Below are positions 1 through 10,983 of a stretch of 64,000 nucleotides of DNA, in pieces (within the stretch, counting starts at the first letter, position 1; every line of letters starts with the position of its first letter). Both the position numbers and the translations under genes were made by a program. The notes beneath the pieces were generated by a model, which was not told the DNA's origin, did not search any database, and saw only the letters and a program-made list of their open reading frames with translations. Origin of the DNA: Nocardioides jiangsuensis (GTDB lineage Bacteria; Actinomycetota; Actinomycetes; Propionibacteriales; Nocardioidaceae); contig NZ_JAIEZQ010000001.1 in the NCBI RefSeq assembly GCF_019679455.1, positions 1,302,001 to 1,366,000 on the forward strand. Reading direction: 5' to 3'.

Positions 1-983
1 TCCCGGCCGGTCGCCGCGAGCCAGCGCAGCAGCACGTCGTCGAAGGCGTCGGGCGCCTCCTCGTGAGGGAAGTGGCCGACGCCGGGGAGGGCGTGGGTCT
101 CGTAGGGCCCGGTGACCTGCCGCTGCGAGCGGTCGGCGCCACCGCGGGGCAGCGCCGGGTCGTCGGCGCCGTTCACCACGCATACCGGCTGCGCCACGGG
201 GCGTTGCATGTACCGGTGGAACTGCCGGCCGTCGCCGCGGAAGCGTGAGCGGAACAGCCACCGGTGGTACTCCAGCGCGCAGTGCGGCGCGGGCCACAGC
301 CGCAGGGCCGCCTGGTACGTCGCCACGGTCTCCTCGTCGGGGAACGTCGACGACGGGCTGCTCCAGCTCTCGAGGTGGCTGCGGAGGAACCCCGTCGAGG
401 CGCGGGAGAGCCGGCGCTCCGGCAGGGTCGGCACCTGCATCGCGAGCAGGTGCCGCAGTGCCACCGCGTTGCGCGAGCGAAGGCTGGAGAGCATCACGTT
501 GGGGTGCGGCGCGGAGACGGTGCAGAGTGCGGACACCTCGCGCGGGTGCAGCGCGGCCGCGGCCCAGGCGACGTACCCGCCCCAGCCGTGCCCGACGAGC
601 ACCGCACTGCGCTCGCCGAGCGCCTTGACGACTCCCACCACGTCCCGGGACAGGGTCAGCGGGTCGTAGCCGCGGGGCGGCTTGTCCGAGCCGCCGTACC
701 CGCGCAGGTCCATCGCGGCCACCCGGTAGCCGTGCGCGGCGAGGGTGCGGATCTGGTCGCGCCAGGTCCACCAGAACTCCGGGAAACCGTGCAGCAGGAG
801 CACCAGGGGCGGGTCGCCCGGGGCGGCGGAGAGATCGGCCCCGCCGGATCGGCCGCCGGGCTCGGGTGAGGAGATCGGCTGCGCCTCGACGACGTGGAAC
901 CGGGCCCCGTTGGCAGCGACGTACCTGTGCTGCCAGGGGCCCGGGATCTCGATCGCACCGGCCGTGTCGGGTGGTGCTCCCAC
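1..983 (-). CDS. alpha/beta hydrolase, EphE-like (3' end outside window)
   Basis: About 327 residues are visible; the stop lies left of base 1. The reading frame was followed on the minus strand from a GTG at 983. An HGFPEFW oxyanion loop typical of epoxide hydrolases and dehalogenases lies in the N-terminal half, and a GVGHFPHEE catalytic-His region lies near the visible end. Adjacent to the holin-like gene and acs, as ephE (Rv3670) is in M. tuberculosis, so an EphE-type call is reasonable. The nucleophile elbow reads GHGWGG: glycine (residue 133) stands where epoxide hydrolases have Asp and esterases have Ser. Catalysis by the usual nucleophile is therefore doubtful. The start is only 9 bases after the upstream stop, suggesting co-transcription. 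A different hydrolase subfamily is possible. Confidence 0.8.
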   Translation of the reverse strand, partial: MGAPPDTAGAIEIPGPWQHRYVAANGARFHVVEAQPISSPEPGGRSGGADLSAAPGDPPLVLLLHGFPEFWWTWRDQIRTLAAHGYRVAAMDLRGYGGSDKPPRGYDPLTLSRDVVGVVKALGERSAVLVGHGWGGYVAWAAAALHPREVSALCTVSAPHPNVMLSSLRSRNAVALRHLLAMQVPTLPERRLSRASTGFLRSHLESWSSPSSTFPDEETVATYQAALRLWPAPHCALEYHRWLFRSRFRGDGRQFHRYMQRPVAQPVCVVNGADDPALPRGGADRSQRQVTGPYETHALPGVGHFPHEEAPDAFDDVLLRWLAATGR

Positions 984-992
984 CGCAGGAGG

Positions 993-1421
993 CTACTTCC
1001 GCTGGAGCAGGGTCTTGGTCTCCTGCGCCTGGTGGATCGCCCGCTCGGGGGCGCGGACCTGCTTGACCTTCTTCATGCCGAGGAAGCCGAGGAGAGCCGC
1101 GATCAGCAGGTAGGCGCCGAAGACGATGAGGAAGCACCAGGCCAGGTCGAGGCCGGTCATGTGCAGGAAGTAGGCGAAGGCGACCGAGAGCATGATGATC
1201 GCCAGCACGCCGACGAACGCCGCTCCCGCGAAGAGCCCGGCGCCGGTGCCACCCGCCTTGACGCTGACCTTGAGCTCGGACTTGGCCAGCGCGATCTCGT
1301 TCTGGATCAGGCTGGAGATGTCCCGGCTCGCGTCGGCCACGAGGCGGCCGATCGTCGGCTCCTCCTCGGTCACCGTCGCGACGGTCGACTGCTGCGGGGT
1401 CATCGGTGCGTTGCTCGTCAT
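993..1421 (-). CDS. phage holin family / Actinobacterial holin-X-like membrane protein
   Basis: 142 residues. The ATG at 1421 is chosen because GGGAGAG lies just upstream; an in-frame extension to 1472 has no better signal. The N-terminal half is soluble and amphipathic (ISSLIQNEIALAKSELK). Two hydrophobic segments follow (about residues 58-80 and 90-110), then a basic tail rich in K/R/Q. This is the architecture of the actinobacterial holin-X/superfamily III group (PF07332), widespread chromosomal membrane proteins of unknown role despite the name. The equivalent gene in mycobacteria lies between ephE and acs. It probably shares a transcript with the downstream hydrolase. Nothing suggests a prophage here. 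Confidence 0.8.
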   Translation of the reverse strand: MTSNAPMTPQQSTVATVTEEEPTIGRLVADASRDISSLIQNEIALAKSELKVSVKAGGTGAGLFAGAAFVGVLAIIMLSVAFAYFLHMTGLDLAWCFLIVFGAYLLIAALLGFLGMKKVKQVRAPERAIHQAQETKTLLQRK

Positions 1422-1529
1422 GTGCTCTCCCTTCGCGGCGGACCACGGGCCTGTGGTCGCGCGGCCGCTCACGATTTCGTGCCCCTGAGACTAGTGGACT
1501 AAACCTGTGGCCCCGCACGCACGGGCAGG

Positions 1530-2726
1530 TCAGGCGTTGCGGTGTCGGTGGTTGCGCCGGCGCAGGACCACCGAGGCGAGCAGGGCGGCGACCACCGAGC
1601 CGAGCAGCACCGCGGTCTTGGCGGCCTCGGCCTCCGCGCCGCCGTACGACAGGTCGGCGACCAGCAGGGCGACGGTGAAGCCGACTCCCGCCAGGATCGC
1701 CACGCCGCCCACGTCGCGCCAGGTGAGGGTCTCGTTGAGCTCGGCGCGGGTCAGCCGGGTGACCAGCCACGCCCCGCCCATCACGCCGATCGGCTTGCCG
1801 AGCACCAGGCCGAGCGCCACGCCGATCACGATCGGGTCGGTGAAGAAGCTCGCGCCGCCGCCGATCGCGACCCCGGCCGACATCAGCGCGAAGAACGGGA
1901 CCGCGACCCCGGCGGAGAGCGGGACGAGCCGGTGCTCGAGCCGCTCGGCGGGGGAGCGCTGCTCCGTCTCGTCGGGGACCACCCGGGTCAGCAGGCCGAG
2001 GGCGACACCGGCGATGGTGGCGTGGATCCCGCTCTCGTGCATGAACCACCAGGCGGTGACCGCGAGCGGGATGTAGAGCAGGGAGGAGCGCACGCGCATC
2101 CGCTGCATGACGCCGTAGACGGCCAGCACCGCCACCGCGCTGAGCAGCGCGCCCAGGTGCAGGTCGGAACTGTAGAAGAGCGCGATGATCACGATCACGA
2201 TCAGGTCGTCGACCACGGCGAGGGTGAGCAGGAACGCGCGCAGCTGGCTGGGCAGCGACGACCCGACCACCGCGAGCACGGCGAGGGCGAAGGCGATGTC
2301 GGTGGCGGCGGGGATGGCCCAGCCGTCGGTGTTGCCGCCGAGGTTGACCACGGTGAAGATGACCGCCGGCACGGCGACCCCGCACACCGCGGCGACCACC
2401 GGGACGAGGGCGTCGGCGGGGCGGCGCAGCGAGCCGACGAGGAACTCGCGCTTGAGCTCGAGCCCGGCCACGAAGAAGAACAGGGTCAGCGCGCCGTCCG
2501 CGGCCCAGTGCTCCATGTCGAGGCCGAGCTCGGGGAACGGCACGAAGTGGCGGAGGCTCTCGTACGAGGCGGCGAAGGGGGAGTTGGCCCACAGCACCGC
2601 GAGGGCCGCGGCGACCAGCACGATGGCGCCGCCGATCGTCTCCTCGCGGAGCAGGTCGCCGACGAAGGTGCTCTCGCCCTTGTCGGCGTCGGGGAAGAAC
2701 GTGGGGCGGCGGGGCGCGGAGATCAT
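1530..2726 (-). CDS. nhaA: Na+/H+ antiporter NhaA
   Basis: 398 residues with about twelve hydrophobic segments. It opens with LREETIGGAIVLVAAALAVLWANSP, the recognisable NhaA first helix, and contains the discontinuous-helix region AIPAATDIAFALAVLAVVG with the conserved TDIAFA motif. The paired aspartates of the ion-binding site (LAVVDDLIVI) are present. NhaA exchanges cytoplasmic sodium for external protons for pH and salt homeostasis. The ATG at 2726 begins MISAPRR; the longer frame (to 2783) adds 19 unlikely residues, and GAAGGA-like purines sit upstream of 2726. The C-terminal tail is Arg/His-rich. It reads away from acs and is separated from it by a strong terminator hairpin. Confidence 0.93.
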   Translation of the reverse strand: MISAPRRPTFFPDADKGESTFVGDLLREETIGGAIVLVAAALAVLWANSPFAASYESLRHFVPFPELGLDMEHWAADGALTLFFFVAGLELKREFLVGSLRRPADALVPVVAAVCGVAVPAVIFTVVNLGGNTDGWAIPAATDIAFALAVLAVVGSSLPSQLRAFLLTLAVVDDLIVIVIIALFYSSDLHLGALLSAVAVLAVYGVMQRMRVRSSLLYIPLAVTAWWFMHESGIHATIAGVALGLLTRVVPDETEQRSPAERLEHRLVPLSAGVAVPFFALMSAGVAIGGGASFFTDPIVIGVALGLVLGKPIGVMGGAWLVTRLTRAELNETLTWRDVGGVAILAGVGFTVALLVADLSYGGAEAEAAKTAVLLGSVVAALLASVVLRRRNHRHRNA

Positions 2727-2835
2727 CGCGAGGCGTCCTTCGGGGTCGGGGAACGAGCTCGCCGACCAGACTTCCCGGCACACCAGAACTTGCAGGCCCC
2801 GAGTCTAACGGCCGGGCCGGGGGCCCGCGAAAACG

Positions 2836-2869
2836 TCACTCCCCCGCGAGACGGCTCGCGGGGGAGTGA
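2836..2869 (-). terminator. rho-independent terminator after acs
   Basis: A perfect 15-bp inverted repeat (2836-2850 with 2855-2869) with a 4-base loop, starting 22 bases past the acs stop. Read on the minus strand it is followed by a short CGTTTTC tract, so it suits termination of acs before nhaA. Confidence 0.85.
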
Positions 2870-2890
2870 GGTGTGCGTCGTACGGCGGGC

Positions 2891-4852
<1,962 letters not shown>

Positions 4853-4966
4853 GTCGTCTCCTCGTCACAGCGGTTCACGGGGTGTCTCCCGTCACGTTAG
4901 TTGGTGAGACGCCCGGCGACGAGGGGCGTGACCCGCAGGTCCTCCCTCGCCGCCGGGCGCGGCGGG

Positions 4967-6589
4967 CTAGTGCGACACCGCTCCCTCGGCGCCGGCGCCG
5001 GTCAGGGCGCGCACCTCGAGCTCGTCGTAGGCCTCCTCGGCGGAGGGCTCACGCGAGGTGACCGTGCCGAGGTAGCCGAGCAGGAAGCCGAGCGGGATCG
5101 AGACGATGCCGGGGTTCTCCAGGGGGAACCACGAGATGTCGATCGAGGCGGGAAGCAGGGAGGCGTTCACGCCGTCCACGACCTTGCCGGACACCACCGG
5201 CGAGAAGATCACCAGGCCGACGCTGGAGATCAGGCCGCCGTAGATGCTCCAGGTGGCGCCGCGGGTGTTGAAGCGCTTCCAGAACAGGTTGTAGATGATC
5301 GACGGCAGGTTCGCCGAGGCGGCCACCGCGAACGCGAGAGCGACCAGGAACGCGATGTTCAGCTTCTGCGCCGGGATCGCCAGGGCGATCGAGATGCCGC
5401 CGATGACGAACGCCGAGATGCGGGCCACCCGGACCTCGGACCGCTCCGTGGCGCGACCCTTCTTGATCACGTTGGCGTACAGGTCGTGCGCCACCGACGA
5501 GGCCGACGTCAGCGTCAGTCCCGCCACCACGGCGAGGATGGTCGCGAACGCCACCGCCGAGATGAGTGCCAGCAGGATCGCACCGCCGGTGGACCCGGCT
5601 CCGCCGCCCACGGCCTCGGCCAGCAGCGGGGAGGCCAGGTTGCCGCCGCTCGCGGCGACCTCGCTGTCCGCACCCGTGTCGAGGAGCGCGGCGGCACCGA
5701 AGCCGAGCACCAGGGTCATCAGGTAGAACGCGCCGATCAGGCCGATCGCCCACAGCACCGACGAGCGCGCGTCACGCGAGGTGGGCACGGTGTAGAAGCG
5801 GATCAGGATGTGCGGCAGGCCGGCGGTGCCGAGCACGAGCGCGAGGCCGAGGCTGACGAAGTCGATCTTGGACGTCAGGCTGACCCCGTACTTCAGGCCG
5901 GGCTGGAGGAACGCGTCGCCCTTGCCGGTGTTGGAGGCCGCGGCGCCGAGCAGGTCGGAGATGTTGAAGCGGAACTGCCACAGCACGAGGAAGGTGATCA
6001 GCACGGTGCCCGTCATCAGCAGCACGGCCTTGACGATCTGCACCCAGGTGGTGCCCTTCATGCCGCCGACGACGACGTAGAAGATCATCAGCACGCCGAC
6101 GCCGGCGATCACGGTGTTCTTCAGCGCGCCGGAGTCCACGCCGAGCAGCAGGGCCACCAGCGAGCCCGCGCCGACCATCTGCGCGAGCAGGTAGAAGATC
6201 GAGACGATCACGGTCGACGTGGCGGCCGCCGTCCGCACCGGACGCTGTCGCATCCGGTAGGCGAGCTGGTCGGCCATCGTGTACCGGCCGGAGTTCCGCA
6301 GCAGCTCGGCGACGAGCAGCAGGGCGACCAGCCACGCGACCAGGAAGCCGATGGAGTAGAGGAAGCCGTCGTACCCGTAGAGCGCGATGGCTCCGGAGAT
6401 GCCGAGGAACGACGCGGCGGACATGTAGTCGCCGCCGATGGCGAGGCCGTTCTGGAAGCCGCTGAACGACCGGCCGCCGGCGTAGTAGTCGGTGGCGCCC
6501 GAGCCCTGCCGGCTGGCCCAGATCGTGATGCCGACGGTCAGCGCCACCACGGAGAGGAAGAGGATCGAGGTCAGGGTCTGCGTGCTCAT
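4967..6589 (-). CDS. actP: sodium:solute symporter, acetate permease ActP-like
   Basis: 540 residues, about 13 transmembrane segments. The N-terminus runs MSTQTLTSILFLSVVALTVG, followed by DYYAGGRSFSGFQNG and GGDYMSAASFLG, the signature of ActP/YjcG-type cation-acetate symporters in the SSS family. It is expected to import short monocarboxylates with Na+ or H+. The ATG at 6589 overlaps the stop of the DUF485 gene by four bases (ATGA), which fixes the start; the same frame extends upstream to 6820 over that gene and was discarded. DUF485 plus ActP upstream of acs mirrors the E. coli acs-yjcH-actP cluster. The exact substrate is inferred from context. Confidence 0.92.
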   Translation of the reverse strand: MSTQTLTSILFLSVVALTVGITIWASRQGSGATDYYAGGRSFSGFQNGLAIGGDYMSAASFLGISGAIALYGYDGFLYSIGFLVAWLVALLLVAELLRNSGRYTMADQLAYRMRQRPVRTAAATSTVIVSIFYLLAQMVGAGSLVALLLGVDSGALKNTVIAGVGVLMIFYVVVGGMKGTTWVQIVKAVLLMTGTVLITFLVLWQFRFNISDLLGAAASNTGKGDAFLQPGLKYGVSLTSKIDFVSLGLALVLGTAGLPHILIRFYTVPTSRDARSSVLWAIGLIGAFYLMTLVLGFGAAALLDTGADSEVAASGGNLASPLLAEAVGGGAGSTGGAILLALISAVAFATILAVVAGLTLTSASSVAHDLYANVIKKGRATERSEVRVARISAFVIGGISIALAIPAQKLNIAFLVALAFAVAASANLPSIIYNLFWKRFNTRGATWSIYGGLISSVGLVIFSPVVSGKVVDGVNASLLPASIDISWFPLENPGIVSIPLGFLLGYLGTVTSREPSAEEAYDELEVRALTGAGAEGAVSH

Positions 6590-6948
6590 CGGCCGAGCTC
6601 CTCGTTGTAGCGCGCCTGGAGGCGCGAGGCGATCGGGTCGAGCTCCTTGTTGGCGTGCCGGGCGTAGAGCCAGGCGATGCCGAACGTGGAGACGAACTGC
6701 AGCAGCCCGAAGACGAGCGCGACGTTGATGTTGCCGAAGAGCTTGGTGTTCATGAAGTCGTTGGCCCAGTTCGACATGATCACGTAGGTCAGGTACCAGA
6801 CCAGGAAGGCGACCGTCCACGGGATCGCGAAGCGGCGGTAGCGCCTGCGCAGCTCCTGGAAGTCGTCGCTGCTGTGCAGCTCCTCGTACACCGCGTGCCC
6901 GGACGACTGGTGGGTCGTCTGGCGGATTTCCTCAGCCACGGAGGTCAC
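6586..6948 (-). CDS. DUF485 family membrane protein (YjcH-like)
   Basis: 120 residues with two transmembrane helices (about 43-60 and 73-95). Ahead of them is the typical DUF485 segment DFQELRRRYRRFAIPWTVAF, and a polar C-terminus follows. Family members are encoded immediately before actP-type symporters and are thought to be accessory subunits; the biochemical role is not established. A GTG start at 6948 follows a purine-rich AGAGAGAG. The 4-base overlap with the symporter gene implies translational coupling. Confidence 0.9.
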   Translation of the reverse strand: MTSVAEEIRQTTHQSSGHAVYEELHSSDDFQELRRRYRRFAIPWTVAFLVWYLTYVIMSNWANDFMNTKLFGNINVALVFGLLQFVSTFGIAWLYARHANKELDPIASRLQARYNEELGR

Positions 6949-7111
6949 CTCTCTCTGGGTGTCGCCGCCACGCGGAGGGCGCGCCGGTCGGAAATGCTGT
7001 GACGCCCGTCACCGTAGGGAGGCCGGGGTGCCCGTGGGGAGGGGCCTGAGGGGGCGTTGCGGTCAGCGGCGAACCGGCGTCGTCGTACGGCGTGAATCGC
7101 ACGACGAGCGG

Positions 7112-8641
7112 TCAGAGGGGGGACGGCCCCCGGTCGAGCGCGACGGCCTCGGGGGTGTGCAGCCGGACCATGGTCCGCGAGACGTGGACCGGCAGCCGTC
7201 GGGGCGTGGCCAGGGACACCACGACCATGGTCAGGAAGGCCGCGGGGACGGTCCATGCCGCGGGCTGGTTGAGCAGCGCCGCGAGCCACGCGCCGTGCTC
7301 GTGCTGGAGCAGGGTGTCCACCACCGCGGCCCCGGACAGCCCGCCGCCCACGAGGATCCCCGCCACCGCGCCCGCGTCGGTGAGCCGGCGCCACCAGATG
7401 CCGAGCACCAGCAGCGGGCAGAACGTCGACGCCGCGACCGCGAAGGCGAGGCCGACCGCGCGGGCCACGCCCACCCCGCTCGCGAGCACGGCGAGCAGCA
7501 GCGGCACGAGCACCGCGACGACGGCCGCCGCCTGGAAGGCCCGCACCCCGCGGAACCGCCGGCCCATCACGTCCTGGCTGAGCACGCCGGCCACCGCGAT
7601 GGTGAGGCCCGAGGAGGTGGACAGGAACGCCGCGAACGCGCCGGCCGTGGTCAGCGCGGAGAGCAGGTCGCCGCCGACCCCGCCGACCATCCGGCTCGGC
7701 AGCTCGAGCACCACCGTGTCGGTGCGGCCGCTCGCCACGAGGTCGGCGGCGTAGAGCCTCCCGAGGGCGCCGTACACCGGGGGGAGCACGTAGAAGACCC
7801 CGAGCAGGCCGAGCACCACGAGCGTCGTACGGCGGGCGGTCCGGCCGTCGGGGTTGGTGTAGAAGCGCACCACCACGTGCGGCAGGCCCATCGTGCCGAG
7901 GAAGGTGGCCACGATGATCGAGTACGTCGTGTACAGCGGGTGTGCGCTCGCCGAGCTCAGCGGGTCGGACCACACGTCGCCGGAGACCCCCGAGGTGACC
8001 ACGTCGGTGGCGGCCGGGGAGGTCGCGCCGTCGCCGGCCCACACCGCGAGCAGGAACATCACCGGGACCAGCAGCGCGGTCAGCTTCAGCCAGTACTGGA
8101 ACGCCTGGACGAAGGTGATGCTGCGCATCCCGCCGGACATCACGTTCACCAGCACCACGACCGCGACGATCAGCCCGCCGACCCACGGCTCGGTGCCGGC
8201 CACCGTGCCCAGGGAGAGCCCGGCGCCCTGGAACTGCGGCATCAGGTAGAGCCAGCCGATCGCGACCACCAGCACCGAGGAGACCCGCCGGGCGAACCGC
8301 GACTCCAGGCGCATCTCGGCGAAGTCGGGGAGCGTGTAGGCGCCCGAGCGGCGCAGCGGCGCGGCGACCAGGACCAGCAGCATGAGGTAGCCCGCGGTCC
8401 AGCCGACCGGGTACCAGAGCATGTCGGTGCCGAACGCGAGCACGAGGCCGGCGACCCCGAGGAACGATGCCGCGGAGAGGTACTCCCCACCGATCGCGGA
8501 GGCGTTCAGCGCCGGGCGGACCGACCGGGAGGCGACGAAGAAGTCGCTCGTCGTGCGCGAGAACCGCCAGCCGTAGGCGCCGATCGCGAGCGTGGCGACC
8601 GAGACCAGGGCCACGGCGATGAGGCCGTACGTCGAGCTCAT
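7112..8641 (-). CDS. second sodium:solute symporter (cation acetate symporter family)
   Basis: 509 residues, about 13 hydrophobic segments, with the same SSS signatures as the downstream symporter: DFFVASRSVRPALNASAIGG, GEYLSAASFLG and a GGMRSITFVQAFQYW motif. It is clearly a diverged paralogue rather than a duplicate copy. The immediate upstream gene is a small two-helix membrane protein and beyond it lies a LytTR response regulator. This arrangement suggests a carboxylate transporter (acetate, pyruvate or similar) controlled by the neighbouring two-component system. The ATG at 8641 is 37 bases after the previous stop. Substrate is not determinable from sequence. Confidence 0.9.
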   Translation of the reverse strand: MSSTYGLIAVALVSVATLAIGAYGWRFSRTTSDFFVASRSVRPALNASAIGGEYLSAASFLGVAGLVLAFGTDMLWYPVGWTAGYLMLLVLVAAPLRRSGAYTLPDFAEMRLESRFARRVSSVLVVAIGWLYLMPQFQGAGLSLGTVAGTEPWVGGLIVAVVVLVNVMSGGMRSITFVQAFQYWLKLTALLVPVMFLLAVWAGDGATSPAATDVVTSGVSGDVWSDPLSSASAHPLYTTYSIIVATFLGTMGLPHVVVRFYTNPDGRTARRTTLVVLGLLGVFYVLPPVYGALGRLYAADLVASGRTDTVVLELPSRMVGGVGGDLLSALTTAGAFAAFLSTSSGLTIAVAGVLSQDVMGRRFRGVRAFQAAAVVAVLVPLLLAVLASGVGVARAVGLAFAVAASTFCPLLVLGIWWRRLTDAGAVAGILVGGGLSGAAVVDTLLQHEHGAWLAALLNQPAAWTVPAAFLTMVVVSLATPRRLPVHVSRTMVRLHTPEAVALDRGPSPL

Positions 8642-8678
8642 CCGGCGTCCTCGCGGGGTCCCGTGCGCCGGTGCGGGG

Positions 8679-9059
8679 TCACGACCGCTCCACCACGTCG
8701 GCGAAGTCCCGCTCGTTGCGCTCGGCGGACCGGACGTAGAACCAGCCCAGGAACCACAGCAGCGGGTAGACCGCGGCGCCGAGCAGCACCCAGGCCAGCG
8801 GCATGCCGAGCACGACGGTGCCGCTCAGCCCCGGGAACAGCCAGAAGAACACCGGCAGGCCGGCGACCAGGACGCCGACGGTGAGGATCACGAGGCCGGC
8901 CAGCCGCAGCTGGGCGCGCAGCAGGGAGGCCATGTAGATCTCCCCGATCCGGGTCTGCGCGTCGATCTCGGAGGTCACGTCCACCCGCCGGGGGCGGCCG
9001 GCGGTGGTCCGCGGGCTGGTCACCCGGACCCGGCGCGGAGGGGTGCCGTCGGGGGTCAT
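8679..9059 (-). CDS. small membrane protein, DUF485-like symporter partner
   Basis: 126 residues. A basic, soluble N-terminus of about 45 residues precedes two hydrophobic helices (about 53-75 and 80-105). A charged tail (YVRSAERNERDFADVVERS) follows. Position directly before an SSS transporter and the two-helix layout make it the counterpart of the DUF485 protein in the neighbouring module, although its sequence is diverged. Its ATG overlaps the response regulator stop (ATGA), so regulator, small subunit and transporter form one operon. Confidence 0.75.
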   Translation of the reverse strand: MTPDGTPPRRVRVTSPRTTAGRPRRVDVTSEIDAQTRIGEIYMASLLRAQLRLAGLVILTVGVLVAGLPVFFWLFPGLSGTVVLGMPLAWVLLGAAVYPLLWFLGWFYVRSAERNERDFADVVERS

Positions 9060-9802
9060 GACCGTGACGCGGTACCCGGGCGGGACCGCCGTACGAGCAG
9101 GTCGCGCAGCTCGCGGGTGTGCCGGCGGCTCACCACCAGCTCCTCACCGCCGACGACCACGGTGCAGCGGCCGGCGTCCATCCGCACCTCCTCGACGTGC
9201 GGGAGGGCGACGAGCAGCGAGCGGTGGATCCGGACGAAGCCGGCGTCCTGCCACTGCTCCTCGAGCGTGGTCAGCGGCACCCGCACCAGGTGGCTGCCCG
9301 AGGGCGTGTGCAGCCGTGCGTAGTCGCCCTGCGCCTCGACGTACCGGACCTCGCCGCGGGAGACGAACCGGGTCACCCCGCCGAGCTCGACGGCGATCTG
9401 GTCGTCGTCGGCCTGCGCGGTGGTGGTGCCCTGCGCCTCGACCACCCGGCGCACGGCCTCGGCGAGCCGGTCGTCGCGGACCGGCTTGAGCACGTAGTCG
9501 ACGGCGTTGAGCTCGAAGGCGTCCACCGCGTGCTCGTCGTGCGCGGTCACGAACACCACGGGTGGCGGTGCCCTGAACCGGGAGAGCACCCGGGCGAGGT
9601 CGAGGCCGGTCAGCCCCGGCATCCGGATGTCCATGAAGACCGCGTCGACCTGCTCCTCCTGGAGCACCCGCAGCGCCTCCGCGGCCGAGTCGGTGGTGAG
9701 CACGGTGCCGACCCGGGGGTCCCGGTCGAGCAGCCAGGCGAGCTCGTCGAGGGCGGGACGCTCGTCGTCGACGACGAGGACCCGGAGCGCGGGCGTGCTC
9801 AT
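9056..9802 (-). CDS. LytTR-type response regulator
   Basis: 248 residues. The receiver domain (about 6-125) has the acidic pair in VVDDERPAL, the phospho-acceptor Asp58 in VFMDIRMPG and the conserved Lys in VLKPVRDD. A LytTR DNA-binding domain occupies about 140-240, with EAQGDYARLHT and FVRIHRSLLVAL motifs. Such regulators pair with LytS-type kinases and often control carboxylate or pyruvate transport genes. Here the transporter module lies directly downstream with a 4-base overlap and the kinase gene ends 49 bases upstream, which supports that role. Confidence 0.93.
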   Translation of the reverse strand: MSTPALRVLVVDDERPALDELAWLLDRDPRVGTVLTTDSAAEALRVLQEEQVDAVFMDIRMPGLTGLDLARVLSRFRAPPPVVFVTAHDEHAVDAFELNAVDYVLKPVRDDRLAEAVRRVVEAQGTTTAQADDDQIAVELGGVTRFVSRGEVRYVEAQGDYARLHTPSGSHLVRVPLTTLEEQWQDAGFVRIHRSLLVALPHVEEVRMDAGRCTVVVGGEELVVSRRHTRELRDLLVRRSRPGTASRS

Positions 9803-9851
9803 GCGGACCCCCGGTGGACCGGTGGCCGGGCGGAGCGGTGGCGGGCGGTGC

Positions 9852-10976
9852 TCACGGGCGGACTCCTGGCGCGTACTTCGGCACTCGAACGATAACCTTC
9901 GTGCCCGCTCCGGGGGCAGTCTCGACGACGAGCCCGTAGTCGTCGCCGAAGGCCGAGCGCATCCGTTCGTCGACGTTGCCGAGTCCCACGGAGTCCATGG
10001 ACACGTCCCCCGACATGGCCTGCCGGACCCGCTCGGGGTCCTCGCCCACGCCGTCGTCCTCCACCGAGATCACGCACTCGCGGTCGAAGTCCTCGGCGAT
10101 GATCGTGATGTGGCCGCTGCCCTCCTTGCCCTCGAGGCCGTGGCGTACGGCGTTCTCCACGAGCGGCTGGAGCGCCAGGAAGGGCACCGCCACCGGCAGC
10201 ACCTCCGGCGCGACCCGGAGCGTGACCTGGAGCCGGTCGCCGAACCGGGCCTTCTCGAGCACGAGGTACCGCTCGATCGAGCGCAGCTCCTCGGCCAGCG
10301 TGGTGAACTCCCCGTGCTTGCGGAAGGAGTACCGGGTGAAGTCGGCGAAGTCGAGGAGCAGCTCGCGGGCCCGCTCGGGGTCGGTGCGCACGAACGACGC
10401 GATCGCGGTGAGCGAGTTGTAGATGAAGTGCGGGCTGATCTGCGCGCGCAGGGCGCGGACCTCCGCCTCCATCAGCCGGGTGCGGGAGGCGTCGAGCTCG
10501 GCGAGCTCGAGCTGCGCGGAGACCCACCGGGCGACCTCGTTGGTGGCCCGGACCAGCCCCGCCGACGCCGACGGCGCGAACACCTGGAGGGTGCCGACCA
10601 CCCGCTCCTCGACGGTCAGCGGGCTCACGATCACATGCCGCAGCGGGCACCCGGGGTCCCCGCAGGAGATGTCGGAGGGGTCGCCGACCGACGTGCCACC
10701 GTCGGAGACCACCGGTGCGGCGAGCCCGGGGGCCTGCGCCGCGTGGTGGTGGTAGCGGCCGTCCCACGCCAGCAGCCGCTCGGTGTCGGTGAGGGCGACG
10801 GCGGGCGCCCCGAGCAGCTCGCGGAGGAACCTGATGGCTCGCGTCGCGGAGGCCTCGGTGAGCCCGGCCCGCAGCGGCGGGGCCGCCAGGGAGGCGGTGT
10901 GCAGGGTGCGGAAGGTGGCCCGGTCCGACTCGCTTCCGAGGTGCCCCGGCCGCAGCCACCCCCAACGCGAACGCAT
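9852..10976 (-). CDS. LytS-like sensor histidine kinase
   Basis: 374 residues, without an obvious membrane domain. The N-terminal ~150 residues look GAF-like and include a CGDPGCPLRH stretch with two cysteines, possibly a metal or redox site. The His_kinase (PF06580) motif AQISPHFIYNSL places the phospho-acceptor at His183. An N-box (LQPLVENAVRHG) and G-boxes (VEDDGVGEDP, GLGNVDERM) of the ATPase domain follow. It is the cognate partner of the downstream LytTR regulator. A cytoplasmic signal is implied by the lack of transmembrane helices; the ligand is unknown. Confidence 0.92.
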   Translation of the reverse strand: MRSRWGWLRPGHLGSESDRATFRTLHTASLAAPPLRAGLTEASATRAIRFLRELLGAPAVALTDTERLLAWDGRYHHHAAQAPGLAAPVVSDGGTSVGDPSDISCGDPGCPLRHVIVSPLTVEERVVGTLQVFAPSASAGLVRATNEVARWVSAQLELAELDASRTRLMEAEVRALRAQISPHFIYNSLTAIASFVRTDPERARELLLDFADFTRYSFRKHGEFTTLAEELRSIERYLVLEKARFGDRLQVTLRVAPEVLPVAVPFLALQPLVENAVRHGLEGKEGSGHITIIAEDFDRECVISVEDDGVGEDPERVRQAMSGDVSMDSVGLGNVDERMRSAFGDDYGLVVETAPGAGTKVIVRVPKYAPGVRP

Positions 10977-10983
10977 CGCCGGC

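Noticed and set aside
993-1421. prophage holin
   Set aside because: No lysin, tail or other phage genes nearby and conserved chromosomal position beside acs; the name reflects the family only.
4909-4929. 6-bp inverted repeat between actP and acs
   Set aside because: Short stem, no T-tract and common by chance at this G+C content.
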